From Anaerolineae bacterium (GTDB lineage Bacteria > Chloroflexota > Anaerolineae > Anaerolineales > Anaerolineaceae): DNA of 64,000 nt. This document shows positions 16,185-24,550 of this stretch, in pieces; position 1 is the stretch's first letter, and the number at the start of each line of letters is the position of its first letter. The position numbers and the translations under genes are program-made. The notes beneath the pieces are model-generated. The model was not told the DNA's origin, made no database searches, and saw only the letters and a list, made by a program, of their open reading frames with translations. Location of the stretch: contig JABLXK010000004.1 in the NCBI GenBank assembly GCA_013178095.1, forward strand, positions 186,001 through 250,000, in the 5' to 3' direction.

Positions 16185-16995
16185 GAGATTGCCGCGCCGC
16201 AATGCGGCTCGCAAAAGCAAACCGAGAATTGATTTCGCGAGGAGCGCAAGCCCTACGCTGCGCTGAGGACAGGTGACGAAGCGATCTTCGGAGTCCACTG
16301 CAGGAGCAGTGGACGGAGATACTCCGTCGTCCGAGGCGTCCAGCCGAGAGACGACGGGGTACGTAGCAGCCACTGCAGGAGCAGTGGACGGAGATACTCC
16401 GTCGTCCGAGGCGTCCAGCCGAGAGACGACGGGGTACGTAGCAGCCACTGCAGGAGCAGTGGACGGAGATACTCCGTCGTCCGAGGCGTCCAGCCGAGAG
16501 ACGACGGGGTACGTAGCAGCCTCTGCAGGAGCAGTGGACGGAGATACTCCGTCGTCCGAGGCAACTCGAAGACTCTCATAAGAATGAGAGTCGTAGATAC
16601 TAATTCTTGCGATTGTCTCAAATAATCGCAAGAATTAGTGCAGCCGAGAGACGACGGGGTACGAAAGAATCAGGATGCAGAATTGCCGCGCCGCCATGCA
16701 GCTCGCAAAGGCGAATCGAGAATTGATTTCGCGAGGAGCGCCAGCGACGAAGCGATCTTCTGAGTCCACTGCAGGAGCAGTGGACGGAGATACTCCGTCG
16801 TCCGAGGCAACTCAAGACTCTCATAAGAATGAGAGTCGTAGATACTAATTCTTGCGATTGTCTCAAATAATCGCAAGAATTAGTGCAGCCGAGAGACGAC
16901 GGGGTACGAAAGAATCAGGATGCAGAATTGCCGCGCCGCTATGCGGCTCGCAAAAGCAACTTCAGAAATGCTTCCGCGAAAAGCGCCAACCCTGC
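16185..16995. repeat. Nested hairpin repeat array with 75-bp tandem units
   Basis: The 1,005-bp gap 16019-17023 has no gene. From 16301 a 75-bp unit repeats at 16376, 16451 and, partly, 16526, with almost no divergence. Each unit has hairpin 1 (TCCACTGC/GCAGTGGA, first at 16294-16313) and hairpin 2 (CCGTCGTC/GACGACGG, first at 16324-16357). In the last copy, and again 245 bp later (about 16795-16915), the apex of hairpin 2 is replaced by ACTCTCAT/ATGAGAGT and a perfect 15-bp stem ACTAATTCTTGCGAT/ATCGCAAGAATTAGT (16599-16639 and 16844-16884). A shared segment GCAGAATTGCCGCGCCGC begins each larger block (about 16185, 16679, 16921). Bases 16083-16180 contain ACCACAGATGAACACGGATG-type sequence and show nothing else. 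Confidence 0.9.
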
Positions 16996-17023
16996 GCCGC
17001 AAAAGAGTCTAGGCGAAAACGAA

Positions 17024-17536
17024 CTAATCCGCCATAGGTTCAGGCGCGTGGTTCAAATTCCGCGCGATGAAATCCAGCGCAGCCTTCCGGTCGAAAACCG
17101 GCATTTCCAACAGCCTGCCCCACGAGGTCAACACCAGCGGAATGTCTGTCTTCTCCCACGGGTAAGCGATCAGCTTGTAATTGTCCTTCTCGTCCATCAC
17201 ATCCTTGATCTGCGTTTTCAAGGCGCTGCATGCCTCAGCGGAAAGGGTGCTGCAGTTGTACCAGAAGATCACGTAGCCGTGCTCCAGGTTATGCACCAGG
17301 TAACCTTCCGGATAGGCGAAAGAATTATGGTCATAGAATCCCGCTTCCAGGTCGACCGCATAATGGATGCCGGAAGTAGGTGGATTGGAATTGTAAGGGT
17401 TTGGGTCCGTGCCTGCAGGGATGTGCGAAATATCGCTCATCACTGGAATGGCCCGCCCCGCCTGGCCTTTGGAGGCTGCCAGATAAACCACGAGCCCGGC
17501 TCCCACCACCGCCAGCGCGATCAGGACGCTTGTCAC
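17024..17536 (-). CDS. DUF3105 membrane-anchored protein
   Basis: This 170-residue protein has one N-terminal hydrophobic helix (about residues 2-20) and an extracytoplasmic domain with the DUF3105 hallmarks: NPYNSNPPTSGIHY, then EGYLVHNLEHGYVIFWYNC, with conserved His, Glu and Cys residues that could bind a metal. The biochemical role of the family is unknown. The start shown is a GTG at 17536; the frame is open upstream to a TAA but has no better start, and GGGGAGG lies about 30 bases ahead, so the start is uncertain. The gene abuts the hairpin array on one side and faces the PadR gene on the other. Confidence 0.75.
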   Translation of the reverse strand: MTSVLIALAVVGAGLVVYLAASKGQAGRAIPVMSDISHIPAGTDPNPYNSNPPTSGIHYAVDLEAGFYDHNSFAYPEGYLVHNLEHGYVIFWYNCSTLSAEACSALKTQIKDVMDEKDNYKLIAYPWEKTDIPLVLTSWGRLLEMPVFDRKAALDFIARNLNHAPEPMAD

Positions 17537-17722
17537 GGGTATCGCCCCCTGCCCGGGTTCCTCCCCTATGAGATTCAGTAATATTCTTTAGCCCGTAAAA
17601 CGATGAAATGGTCTTTGAGAAATGCGCAAGCGGATCATTTTTCACATCAATTTTTCACAGGAAATTTTCATTCCTTACGTTCCTATTGGTCTATTTGCAT
17701 TATGCTATATGTATAATGCCTA

Positions 17723-17751
17723 TTGACTTATTGTCTATAGTAGGTTATATT
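17723..17751 (+). promoter_or_regulatory. Predicted promoter of the PadR gene
   Basis: TTGACT (17723-17728) and TATATT (17746-17751) are spaced 17 bases. The -10 ends only 6 bases before the ATG at 17758, so the transcript would be leaderless. The interval also contains the partial palindrome CTATAGTAGGTTATATTATAG, a plausible autoregulatory site. Confidence 0.5.
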
Positions 17752-17757
17752 ATAGGC

Positions 17758-18138
17758 ATGAGAGAACATAACAGACATATGCATAGAATGCGTGAAGGGG
17801 GAAGGCACATGCTGCAACCCGCCCTGCTATTGATGGTGCACATAGGACCATCACACGGTTACGATTTGATGGAACGGTTGAAGCAGGATGCCGGGGTCGA
17901 GGATATCGATCCCAGCCTGATCTACCGGGCACTTCACGGGCTGGAAGCCGAAGGGCTGATCCAATCGGTGTGGGACGACAAGGACAGCCAGGGCCCGCCG
18001 CGCAGGATCTATTCCATCACCGGGGACGGGGAAGAGATTTTGACACATTACGTGGAGCGGTTGAAAACCTCGCGCAAGCAGATCGATCATTTGATTGAAG
18101 TCTACGAGAAATCCGCCGCTCCGAATAAAGGAAATTGA
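17758..18138 (+). CDS. PadR-family transcriptional regulator
   Basis: This 126-residue winged-helix protein has the PadR pattern LLLMVHIGPSHGYDLMERL, then LIYRALHGLEAEGLIQS and PPRRIYSITGDGEEIL, followed by a C-terminal dimerisation helix. The N-terminal tail MREHNRHMHRMREGGRH is rich in His and Arg, which in some PadR proteins binds metal. I place the start at 17758 because a well-spaced promoter puts transcription at that ATG; an ATG at 17809 with an excellent AAGGGGGAAGG site would give a shorter 109-residue form that lacks the His-rich tail. The coiled-coil gene 21 bp downstream is probably in the same transcript. Confidence 0.85.
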   Translation: MREHNRHMHRMREGGRHMLQPALLLMVHIGPSHGYDLMERLKQDAGVEDIDPSLIYRALHGLEAEGLIQSVWDDKDSQGPPRRIYSITGDGEEILTHYVERLKTSRKQIDHLIEVYEKSAAPNKGN

Positions 18139-18159
18139 AGCAGGGTACCAAGAGGTTAT

Positions 18160-18474
18160 ATGAAAGACGACAAGCAAGAAAACATCAAAGATATCAAGAA
18201 CGATTCAAAGGAAATCTTCTTCGAAGAAGAATTTTACGAATGTCTGCAGGAAGACCTCAATGCATACTCCAGATGCCACCATGGGATTGGGCGGATGCGC
18301 AGGCAAAACCGATGGCCGGCCTGGATGGAATACGCCGCTTTCGAAGTACCGGATCCGGTCAACATAACTCCCGAGGAAAAGCTGGAGAAAATGAAAAAAC
18401 GCGAGACCTGGCTGCAGAACGAACTGGAGGAATTGCGGGCTGAGATCGCGGAATTCACAAAAGAGAAAGTTTGA
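18160..18474 (+). CDS. Small acidic coiled-coil protein (DUF5320-like)
   Basis: This 104-residue protein has a charged N-terminal half and a C-terminal heptad-rich helix (about residues 70-104, LEKMKKRETWLQNELEELRAE) that looks like a coiled coil, similar to the tail of DUF5320 proteins. I cannot assign a function. It starts 21 bp after the PadR stop with AAGAGG ahead and is followed by a strong terminator, so it forms a two-gene unit with the PadR regulator and may be its target or partner. Confidence 0.6.
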   Translation: MKDDKQENIKDIKNDSKEIFFEEEFYECLQEDLNAYSRCHHGIGRMRRQNRWPAWMEYAAFEVPDPVNITPEEKLEKMKKRETWLQNELEELRAEIAEFTKEKV

Positions 18475-18493
18475 TTTTGTACGCAGCAATCCC

Positions 18494-18536
18494 CCTCCTG
18501 CCCGGCAATATCAGCCGGTCAGGAGGTATTTTTTTA
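18494..18536 (+). terminator. Terminator of the PadR operon
   Basis: CCTCCTG (18494-18500) pairs with CAGGAGG (18520-18526), with CCGG/CCGG inside, followed by a run of seven T after TA. Confidence 0.85.
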
Positions 18537-18680
18537 TTTACGGCATTTAAAACCCTGCTGTAAATGCATTAGGTAATCCAAAATTTTAATCCAAGAATAT
18601 AATTTTCCAATCTTTCATTTCAATTAATTAAATAATAAGTGTCCGATTTTTGATACTTGTGCGGTTAAGTAATAAATGAC

Positions 18681-18718
18681 AAGCGGTATGTTCAAAAGAA
18701 GAACATACCGCTTTTTTT
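18681..18718. terminator. Hairpin terminator between convergent units
   Basis: AAGCGGTATGTTC (18681-18693) and GAACATACCGCTT (18701-18713) form a perfect 13-bp stem with a 7-base loop, followed by T7 in the plus direction. It sits between the rightward PadR unit and the leftward histidine kinase. The flanking gap 18537-18761 is AT-rich and shows nothing else. Confidence 0.8.
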
Positions 18719-18761
18719 AAATCAAATATCAATTCAAACTTCAATTTCAAAGAACAAAAAT

Positions 18762-20129
18762 CTATGGAATATTAATGGGAAGAAAGAGCTTAACCTCGCA
18801 ACCGCCATTCGTTAAATTACAAGCTGCAATATTACCTCCATGGGCTTTGACGATCCGGTAAACAATGGTGAGACCTAAACCAACGCCGGAAGACTTTTGG
18901 GGATCTTCCATCTGATTCAGAGCAGTGCAAATTTTTGACGCAAATCCAACACCGTCATCCGCAACACTTATGAAATAGAAAGGATCATACTTTCCCAAAG
19001 TTACTTTAATATGGCATCCCTTCGGATTATGCTTGATACTGTTTATGATCAAATTTGAAATCGCACGTCCGAGGAGCTGTTTATCTCCCTGTACCCTGGC
19101 ATCTTGAATGCCATCTTTCATTTCCACTTCAATGGGATAATCTGTACCATTGAGATTATTGAGAAAATCAGCGGCGACAATGCGGATCAACTCACCCAAC
19201 GATACCATTTCCGAACGAAGCGGCTGCATGTCATATTCCAATTTGGATGTCAGGTTCAAATCGCTGACCAGTTCTTTGATTCTCTGGCTTTGTACACGAA
19301 TGATGCGTGCCTGTTCCCTGTTGGTATCTGAAAGCTCAGGGGCATTTTCCAGCTCATTGGCATAACCCATCACCAACGACAAAGGCGTACGGATATCGTG
19401 AGAGACACCTGCGATCCACTTCGTTCGGGCATCATCACGCTTCTGCAAAGCCTCATCCTGCTTGACCAGATAAGCAGACGCTTTATTGATATCAGCGGCA
19501 AAATCACCCAACAAGCCTTTGGCAGGCAATTTTACTGCCTTCTTTTCGGACATATCCTTTATGCCCTGAGCCAGCGGCTTCAATGAACGGGATAGTCGTA
19601 TGCCAAATATCATCGCGATCAATACAGCCAATAAGGCATTGACGATAAGAATTACCGGAAGAAGCAAGAGGATACTATCTAATTCATATTCCGGCACTTC
19701 AAGCAAATACTTCCAAAGGCTATTTTTCGCTCCCCCCGCCACAAACAATCCATCCGGCCGTTGCCAGACAGAAACCGGATAATCCCCTAAATACCATCTG
19801 GTAAAACTCGCAATATCCGAGAGAGAATATTGCTGCGGCACATCATCCGGAAGCTGATAACTCCACACAACTTTTCCCTCTTCACTAATTAACATTGCCC
19901 ATTGAAATTTATTGGTAAGAGATTCCTGATAATCTTCAGGAAGAACGTAAATTCCATCCTGAAAGGTCAGACCTTCCGCAAGCTGTGAAACCCGTGTTGT
20001 TTTTGACGAAATAAGAACTGTATGCATATTCCAAATAAAGAGAACGAGCAGATTGATGATCAACAGCGTCAAGGCAACCCCTGCAGCCGAGAGAATATAG
20101 CGAGTGATGATTTTTATCGTGCTTTTCAT
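18762..20129 (-). CDS. Sensor histidine kinase (LanK-like, linked to the ABC exporter)
   Basis: This 455-residue membrane kinase has one helix near the N-terminus (about residues 12-33), an extracytoplasmic domain of about 115 residues, a second helix (about 150-172), a HAMP-like linker, a HisKA domain with VSHDIRTPLSLV (His is the phosphorylation site) and a HATPase domain with GVGFA and GVGLGLTIVYRIV. It overlaps the regulator gene by ATGA at 20126-20129. The pair is divergent from a LanFEG-type transporter, the arrangement used for sensing peptide antibiotics. The external domain is larger than in bacitracin-type BceS sensors, closer to SpaK/NisK-type ones. Confidence 0.9.
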   Translation of the reverse strand: MKSTIKIITRYILSAAGVALTLLIINLLVLFIWNMHTVLISSKTTRVSQLAEGLTFQDGIYVLPEDYQESLTNKFQWAMLISEEGKVVWSYQLPDDVPQQYSLSDIASFTRWYLGDYPVSVWQRPDGLFVAGGAKNSLWKYLLEVPEYELDSILLLLPVILIVNALLAVLIAMIFGIRLSRSLKPLAQGIKDMSEKKAVKLPAKGLLGDFAADINKASAYLVKQDEALQKRDDARTKWIAGVSHDIRTPLSLVMGYANELENAPELSDTNREQARIIRVQSQRIKELVSDLNLTSKLEYDMQPLRSEMVSLGELIRIVAADFLNNLNGTDYPIEVEMKDGIQDARVQGDKQLLGRAISNLIINSIKHNPKGCHIKVTLGKYDPFYFISVADDGVGFASKICTALNQMEDPQKSSGVGLGLTIVYRIVKAHGGNIAACNLTNGGCEVKLFLPINIP

Positions 20130-20851
20130 TTGGAATCTTTTGCTCCATCCAGCTTATAACCAAGTCCGCGAACCGTCAACAAATAACGTGGTGCAGAAGG
20201 GTCAGGTTCAACTTTCTCTCGCAAACGACGCATATGCACCATGAGCGTATTCTCATAGCGGTATATGTTCTCACCCCAGGCAGTGTGACACAAGCTATCA
20301 ATCGTAACAATCTTGCCAGCATTCTCGTGTAGTTTTTCCAGGAGGGCAAATTCTTTCGCAGTCAGCGTGTATTGCTCGCCATCCGCTCTCATTACCACGC
20401 CGCTATCCAGATCAATCTCGGTTTCCCCCAGATAAAAACGGCTGCGATTATCACCACCTTTGTCCAATGGGAAATACGTCCGGCTCAAGATAGCTTTGAT
20501 CCGCAGTACGAGCTCCAAAGGCAGAAATGGCTTCGTGATGTAATCATCCGCTCCAAGGCCCAACCCCAACAGGCGCGCTTGATCTTCATCGCGAGCGGAA
20601 AGGAATAAAACCGGCACAGGCGATTCCGTCCTTAACTCTCGCAGCAGCGTGAAGCCATCCCCATCGGGTAGAGAAACATCCAAAATCACACAGTCCGGCT
20701 TTTCTTCTTTAAAGCTTTGTCTCGACTGGCTGCAGTCAGCGGCAGTGATAATTTGCCTGAATCCTTCCTTCTGCAAAATGGTCTTCACCATTCTGCAAAG
20801 CTCCGGTTCATCATCGACAATCAATATTTTGCAATTAAAAATACTGTTCAT
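20126..20851 (-). CDS. OmpR/PhoB-family response regulator
   Basis: This 241-residue regulator has a receiver domain with Asp13/Asp14 acidic pocket, phosphoacceptor Asp58 in CVILDVSLPDGDG and the Lys of ITKPF, followed by a PhoB-type winged helix (about residues 135-235, ending TVRGLGYKLD). It is translated just before, and coupled to, the kinase gene. The 128-bp divergent region contains an 11-bp direct repeat GTAAGGTAATC/GTAAGGTAAGC, the expected binding-site geometry for a dimer of this class. Confidence 0.92.
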   Translation of the reverse strand: MNSIFNCKILIVDDEPELCRMVKTILQKEGFRQIITAADCSQSRQSFKEEKPDCVILDVSLPDGDGFTLLRELRTESPVPVLFLSARDEDQARLLGLGLGADDYITKPFLPLELVLRIKAILSRTYFPLDKGGDNRSRFYLGETEIDLDSGVVMRADGEQYTLTAKEFALLEKLHENAGKIVTIDSLCHTAWGENIYRYENTLMVHMRRLREKVEPDPSAPRYLLTVRGLGYKLDGAKDSK

Positions 20852-20896
20852 ATATTTTTCTCTATTTTATAGTAAACCAGAAGGCTAACATAAAGA

Positions 20897-20918
20897 GTAA
20901 GGTAATCGTAAGGTAAGC
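20897..20918 (+). promoter_or_regulatory. Direct-repeat operator for the response regulator
   Basis: GTAAGGTAATC (20897-20907) is immediately followed by GTAAGGTAAGC (20908-20918). The 11-bp period is one helical turn, as bound by OmpR-type dimers. A TATATT -10 lies at 20945-20950 with no recognisable -35, so transcription of the exporter genes probably needs the activator placed here. Confidence 0.6.
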
Positions 20919-20979
20919 TTCAGCATCCCTTAAGGCCATCCTGCTATATTAGCGAACATCTTAAACAGGAGATTTCGTT

Positions 20980-21894
20980 ATGGAAAATATCATTAAAACC
21001 AATGGCCTGAATAAACGTTATGGCAATTCCCGTATCATCAATGACTTAAATTTGGCAGTTCTCCAAAATTCCGTTTATGGATTCCTAGGACCTAATGGGG
21101 CTGGCAAAACCACGACCATGAAAATGGTGGTCGGCCTGGTGAGACCATCCGACGGAATGATTTCAGTATTCGGGAAAGAACTCAATCCTAAAAATCGTTT
21201 GGAAATCCTGAAAGGAATTGGTTCTTTGATCGAATCCCCCAGTTACTATGGGCATCTGACCGGCGAAGAGAACTTGCAGATTATCACGACTCTTAAAAAT
21301 ATACCCGAAAAGGATATCAGCAGGGTATTATCCATTGTCCGCCTCGAGAAGCAGAAAGATAAACAGGTCAATAATTATTCACTCGGCATGAAGCAGCGCC
21401 TCGGGCTGGCAGGTGCACTTTTAGGAAATCCCAGGCTTTTAATTCTCGATGAGCCCACCAATGGACTGGACCCAGCCGGTATACAGGAAATGAGAGATCT
21501 GATCTGCTCATTCCCCAAACAATATGGGATGACCGTAATGGTATCCAGCCATTTACTCAGTGAAATCGATCAGATTGCCACCGATGTCGGCATCATCAAT
21601 CATGGCCGCCTTATTTTTCAGGGAAGTATATCCTCCTTACGGGAGAAGAGTACGCAGCAAATCGCAATCCGCACGCTGGATAATGGATCAGCTGCCAATG
21701 TTCTCAAAACGCAAGGCTTTCCCTGCGAAAAACAGGATAGTTTCCTGATAATTTCCAAACACAGCGATGAAGAAATCGCCCACGTTGTCAAAGAATTAGT
21801 TGATCACAATATACCATTGGTACGCATCGAGGAACGCAACAATAACCTGGAGGATATCTTCCTGAAGCTGACCGGAAAGGCGAGCGAACTATGA
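20980..21894 (+). CDS. ABC transporter ATP-binding protein (LanF-like, peptide antibiotic immunity)
   Basis: This 304-residue ATPase has Walker A GPNGAGKTT (near residue 38), signature NYSLGMKQRLGLAGALLG, Walker B LLILDEPTNGLD and the His of SSHLLSE. The C-terminal 90-residue extension and overall match are of the lantibiotic-protection group (SpaF/MutF/BcrA). Together with two different permeases encoded next it would form a pump that expels membrane-active peptides. AGGAG precedes the ATG at 20980. The stop overlaps the next gene by ATGA. Confidence 0.92.
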   Translation: MENIIKTNGLNKRYGNSRIINDLNLAVLQNSVYGFLGPNGAGKTTTMKMVVGLVRPSDGMISVFGKELNPKNRLEILKGIGSLIESPSYYGHLTGEENLQIITTLKNIPEKDISRVLSIVRLEKQKDKQVNNYSLGMKQRLGLAGALLGNPRLLILDEPTNGLDPAGIQEMRDLICSFPKQYGMTVMVSSHLLSEIDQIATDVGIINHGRLIFQGSISSLREKSTQQIAIRTLDNGSAANVLKTQGFPCEKQDSFLIISKHSDEEIAHVVKELVDHNIPLVRIEERNNNLEDIFLKLTGKASEL

Positions 21895-22643
21895 CTCAAG
21901 CCCTCATTCTTGAATTTAAAAAAGCGCGCGGCAGAAAGATCTGGATGATTGTTGCTGCCATGACCTTGGTGGAAATCATATGGACATTATGGGGAACTTC
22001 AAGAATGGACGAACATGACCTGGCACAAGGTTGGGAATCCGTCTTACTTCAATACCCGGTCATTAACTCGATCATTATGCCGGTAATGGCTGCCGTGGTC
22101 GCCTCGCGTGTCTGCGATGTAGAACATAAAGGGCAGACCCTCAAGCTGTTGGAAACGTTGATGCCGGCCGGGAGAATCTTTGATGCAAAATTCCTTTTCA
22201 GCAATCTCTATATGATTACAGCCGTGATGATTCAAATCATCTCAATGGTCGTTGTTGGTTGTCTGAAAGGTTTTGCAGGAAATCCGCCGATGGATAAACT
22301 GGCTTGTTATTTGCTCTTCACAGGCACAGTAAATATGACCCTGTTACTTTTACAGCAAATCCTATCATTGCAATTCGCCAATCAAATGGTATCCCTTTCA
22401 GTTGGATTGTTGGGCGGATTGATGAGTATCTTTCTGTTCTATCTTCCGAAGGTATTCTCCAATTTCTTTCTATGGGGATACTATGCCGTGCTTACCTTTG
22501 TGGAAATGGACTGGAATCCAGCTACGCGCATTGTGAATTACTACTATATCTCAGAAAATTGGTCGAGCTTCATCTTGCTATTGGGAGCGTTCACTATGCT
22601 TTACCTCATCGGTCGTAGATTATTCATTCGGAAGGAGATCTAA
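21891..22643 (+). CDS. ABC transporter permease (LanE/MutE-like)
   Basis: This 250-residue protein has six predicted membrane helices and the lantibiotic immunity permease pattern (short cytoplasmic N-terminus, then a first helix, and the HKGQTLKLLETLMP loop). It is encoded with ATGA overlap to the ATPase gene. It forms one half of the exporter channel. Family placement is by context and hydropathy as well as sequence feel, so moderately firm. Confidence 0.82.
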   Translation: MTQALILEFKKARGRKIWMIVAAMTLVEIIWTLWGTSRMDEHDLAQGWESVLLQYPVINSIIMPVMAAVVASRVCDVEHKGQTLKLLETLMPAGRIFDAKFLFSNLYMITAVMIQIISMVVVGCLKGFAGNPPMDKLACYLLFTGTVNMTLLLLQQILSLQFANQMVSLSVGLLGGLMSIFLFYLPKVFSNFFLWGYYAVLTFVEMDWNPATRIVNYYYISENWSSFILLLGAFTMLYLIGRRLFIRKEI

Positions 22644-22646
22644 ATT

Positions 22647-23381
22647 ATGTTTTCCAGAACTCTTCGCGCTGAAAGGATCAAACTGCATCACAATCCGGTT
22701 TGGTTGGCATTTCTATTCCTCCCCATCATTCCGAGTGTAATGGGATCATTCAACTACCTGCAAAACATCGGAATTCTACAAGAAAAATGGTATGACCTCT
22801 GGTCGCAGCAGACCCTCTTCAATTGTTACTTTTTCTTGCCGGCCCTGATCGGTGTCTATTGTTCCTACCTTTACCGGCTGGAGCATATAAACCACAATTG
22901 GAATACCGTCATGACCATGCCTGTTCCGGTCGCAAACTTCGTACTTTCCAAGCTCTCCTCGGCAGCTCTGATGGTGCTTCTGACTCAGATATGGACCGGG
23001 TTATTATTTGTCTTATCCGGGAAACTTATAGGAATAGACACTGCCCTTCCTCCTGAACTATTCACCTGGTTATTCTATGGCGCCATCGGAGGGATTGTCA
23101 TCAGTGCAGTCCAACTGACCCTTTCGCTCGTCATCCACAGCTTTGCGGTGCCGGTGGGCATTGCATTGATAGGAGGGATTTCGGGATTGTTCGCCTCAGC
23201 CAAAGGCTTCGGTGTTTGGGATCCCTACGCGCTGCTTTCCTTAGGTATGGAAGCAAATAAAGCAGGTAGCACAATGCAATGCAGTTGCAGCCAATTTCTG
23301 ATCAACAGCTTGATGATCATCATCCTCTGTATTAGCTTCTCAATCTTATGGCTTAAGAAACGGGATGTATTAACTATGTAA
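22647..23381 (+). CDS. ABC transporter permease (LanG/MutG-like)
   Basis: This 244-residue protein is the second six-helix permease of the exporter, starting 3 bp after the previous stop. It begins with RAERIKLHHNPVWLAFLFLP, typical of MutG/SpaG-like permeases. No precursor peptide or lantibiotic biosynthesis gene is visible in the flanks, so the set is likely for self-protection against outside peptides rather than for a producer. Confidence 0.82.
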   Translation: MFSRTLRAERIKLHHNPVWLAFLFLPIIPSVMGSFNYLQNIGILQEKWYDLWSQQTLFNCYFFLPALIGVYCSYLYRLEHINHNWNTVMTMPVPVANFVLSKLSSAALMVLLTQIWTGLLFVLSGKLIGIDTALPPELFTWLFYGAIGGIVISAVQLTLSLVIHSFAVPVGIALIGGISGLFASAKGFGVWDPYALLSLGMEANKAGSTMQCSCSQFLINSLMIIILCISFSILWLKKRDVLTM

Positions 23382-23480
23382 ATCGGAGCCATAACTCAAC
23401 CTCTGCCGCGGATCTCACCGGATATCTTTCCTTTGATAAAATGGAATAGTCAGTTTTCAAACAAATATCGGAGGTATTCC

Positions 23481-24344
23481 TTGGACTTCCAACTAATCAA
23501 CGACTACCACAATGACTTAGGCGAAGGTCCCTTATGGGATCCGCGCGAGGGGGCGCAATATTGGGTCGACATTAATCGGGCGAAAATCCAACGCTACAAC
23601 CCGCAAACCAAGGAGACGCAGGTCTTCAAGATGCCCATGCGCGTGACGGCGCTGGGGCTGCGTAAGCACGGCGGGTTCGTGGCGGCCACGGAAAAAGGTT
23701 TCCACTTCTGGGACGGCAAGAGCACTATGCTGGAATTCATCAGCCACCCCGAAGAAGGCAAAGCCGGGGCGCGCTTCAACGACGGCAAGGTGGACCGCGC
23801 CGGGCGCTTTTGGGCCGGGACGATGGACCCACGCAACGCGGTCAGCGCGCTTTACCGCCTGGACGCGGATTTGAGCGTGCATCGCATGGAAGAGGGCATC
23901 ACGATCTCCAACGGGATCGGCTGGAGCCCAGACAACCGCAAGATGTATTACGTGGATACGCTGCGCTATACGGTATACGAATACGCTTTTAACCTACAGA
24001 GCGGGGCGATCAGTGACCGCAAGATATTCCTCCAGGTGGATAAAGATGGCGGGGTACCGGACGGGTTGACGGTGGACAGCCAGGGGTACGTGTGGATCGC
24101 GTTTTACGATGGCTGGAGGGTGGTGCGTTATACGCCCGAAGGGAAAGAGAACACGCGCGTGGAGCTGCCGGTGGCGCGGCCGACCTGCCCCGCTTTCGGC
24201 GGTGCGGATTTGGATCAACTGTATGTGACGACGGCGATCGACGGGCTGACGGAAGAGGAACTGGCCAAACAGCCGCTGGCGGGGGACGTGTTCGTGATTG
24301 AGGCGGGGGTGAAGGGGCTGGCGGAGCCGATGTTCGAGGGGTAG
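23481..24344 (+). CDS. SMP-30/gluconolactonase-family protein
   Basis: This 287-residue six-bladed beta-propeller enzyme likely hydrolyses a sugar lactone. Seen motifs are GEGPLWDP near the N-terminus with the metal-binding Glu, GARFNDGKVDRAGRFWAGTMD with the Asn and Asp of the calcium site, SNGIGWSPDN, and VPDGLTVDSQGYVW with the catalytic-type Asp. I chose the TTG at 23481 because GGAGG lies six bases before it and the protein then begins where the family begins; the frame is open 16 codons further upstream without a ribosome site. It stands alone between the exporter operon and a repeat-bearing gap. The sugar is unknown. Confidence 0.88.
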   Translation: MDFQLINDYHNDLGEGPLWDPREGAQYWVDINRAKIQRYNPQTKETQVFKMPMRVTALGLRKHGGFVAATEKGFHFWDGKSTMLEFISHPEEGKAGARFNDGKVDRAGRFWAGTMDPRNAVSALYRLDADLSVHRMEEGITISNGIGWSPDNRKMYYVDTLRYTVYEYAFNLQSGAISDRKIFLQVDKDGGVPDGLTVDSQGYVWIAFYDGWRVVRYTPEGKENTRVELPVARPTCPAFGGADLDQLYVTTAIDGLTEEELAKQPLAGDVFVIEAGVKGLAEPMFEG

Positions 24345-24550
24345 ATTAACCAAAGATGGGTTTCATTTTGCTCTGCACCATGTGGCTGGAAGCCGCTGTT
24401 GCAGAGAATCTCCGCTCAATGCACTTGCATTAAGCTTCGACATTCAACCCATCCTGCATCCATTATCTGAATCCCGAGGGATGAGGTAACTGGGATTTCC
24501 GGCCGAGATTCTTCGCCAAAAGCAGGCTCAGAATGACATTAAATCTCTGC

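Noticed and set aside
16301-16570. CRISPR array
   Set aside because: The entire 75-bp unit is repeated, so there are no unique spacers; no cas genes are near.
16173-16866. Open frames of 82 to 152 codons on both strands across the hairpin array
   Set aside because: The 75-bp period is a multiple of three and the unit lacks stops, so frames stay open by chance on both strands; there is no ribosome site or family match.
20852-23480. A lantibiotic precursor gene around the LanFEG set
   Set aside because: No short frame with a leader and a Cys/Ser/Thr-rich core was found in the gaps, and no modification enzyme is encoded nearby.
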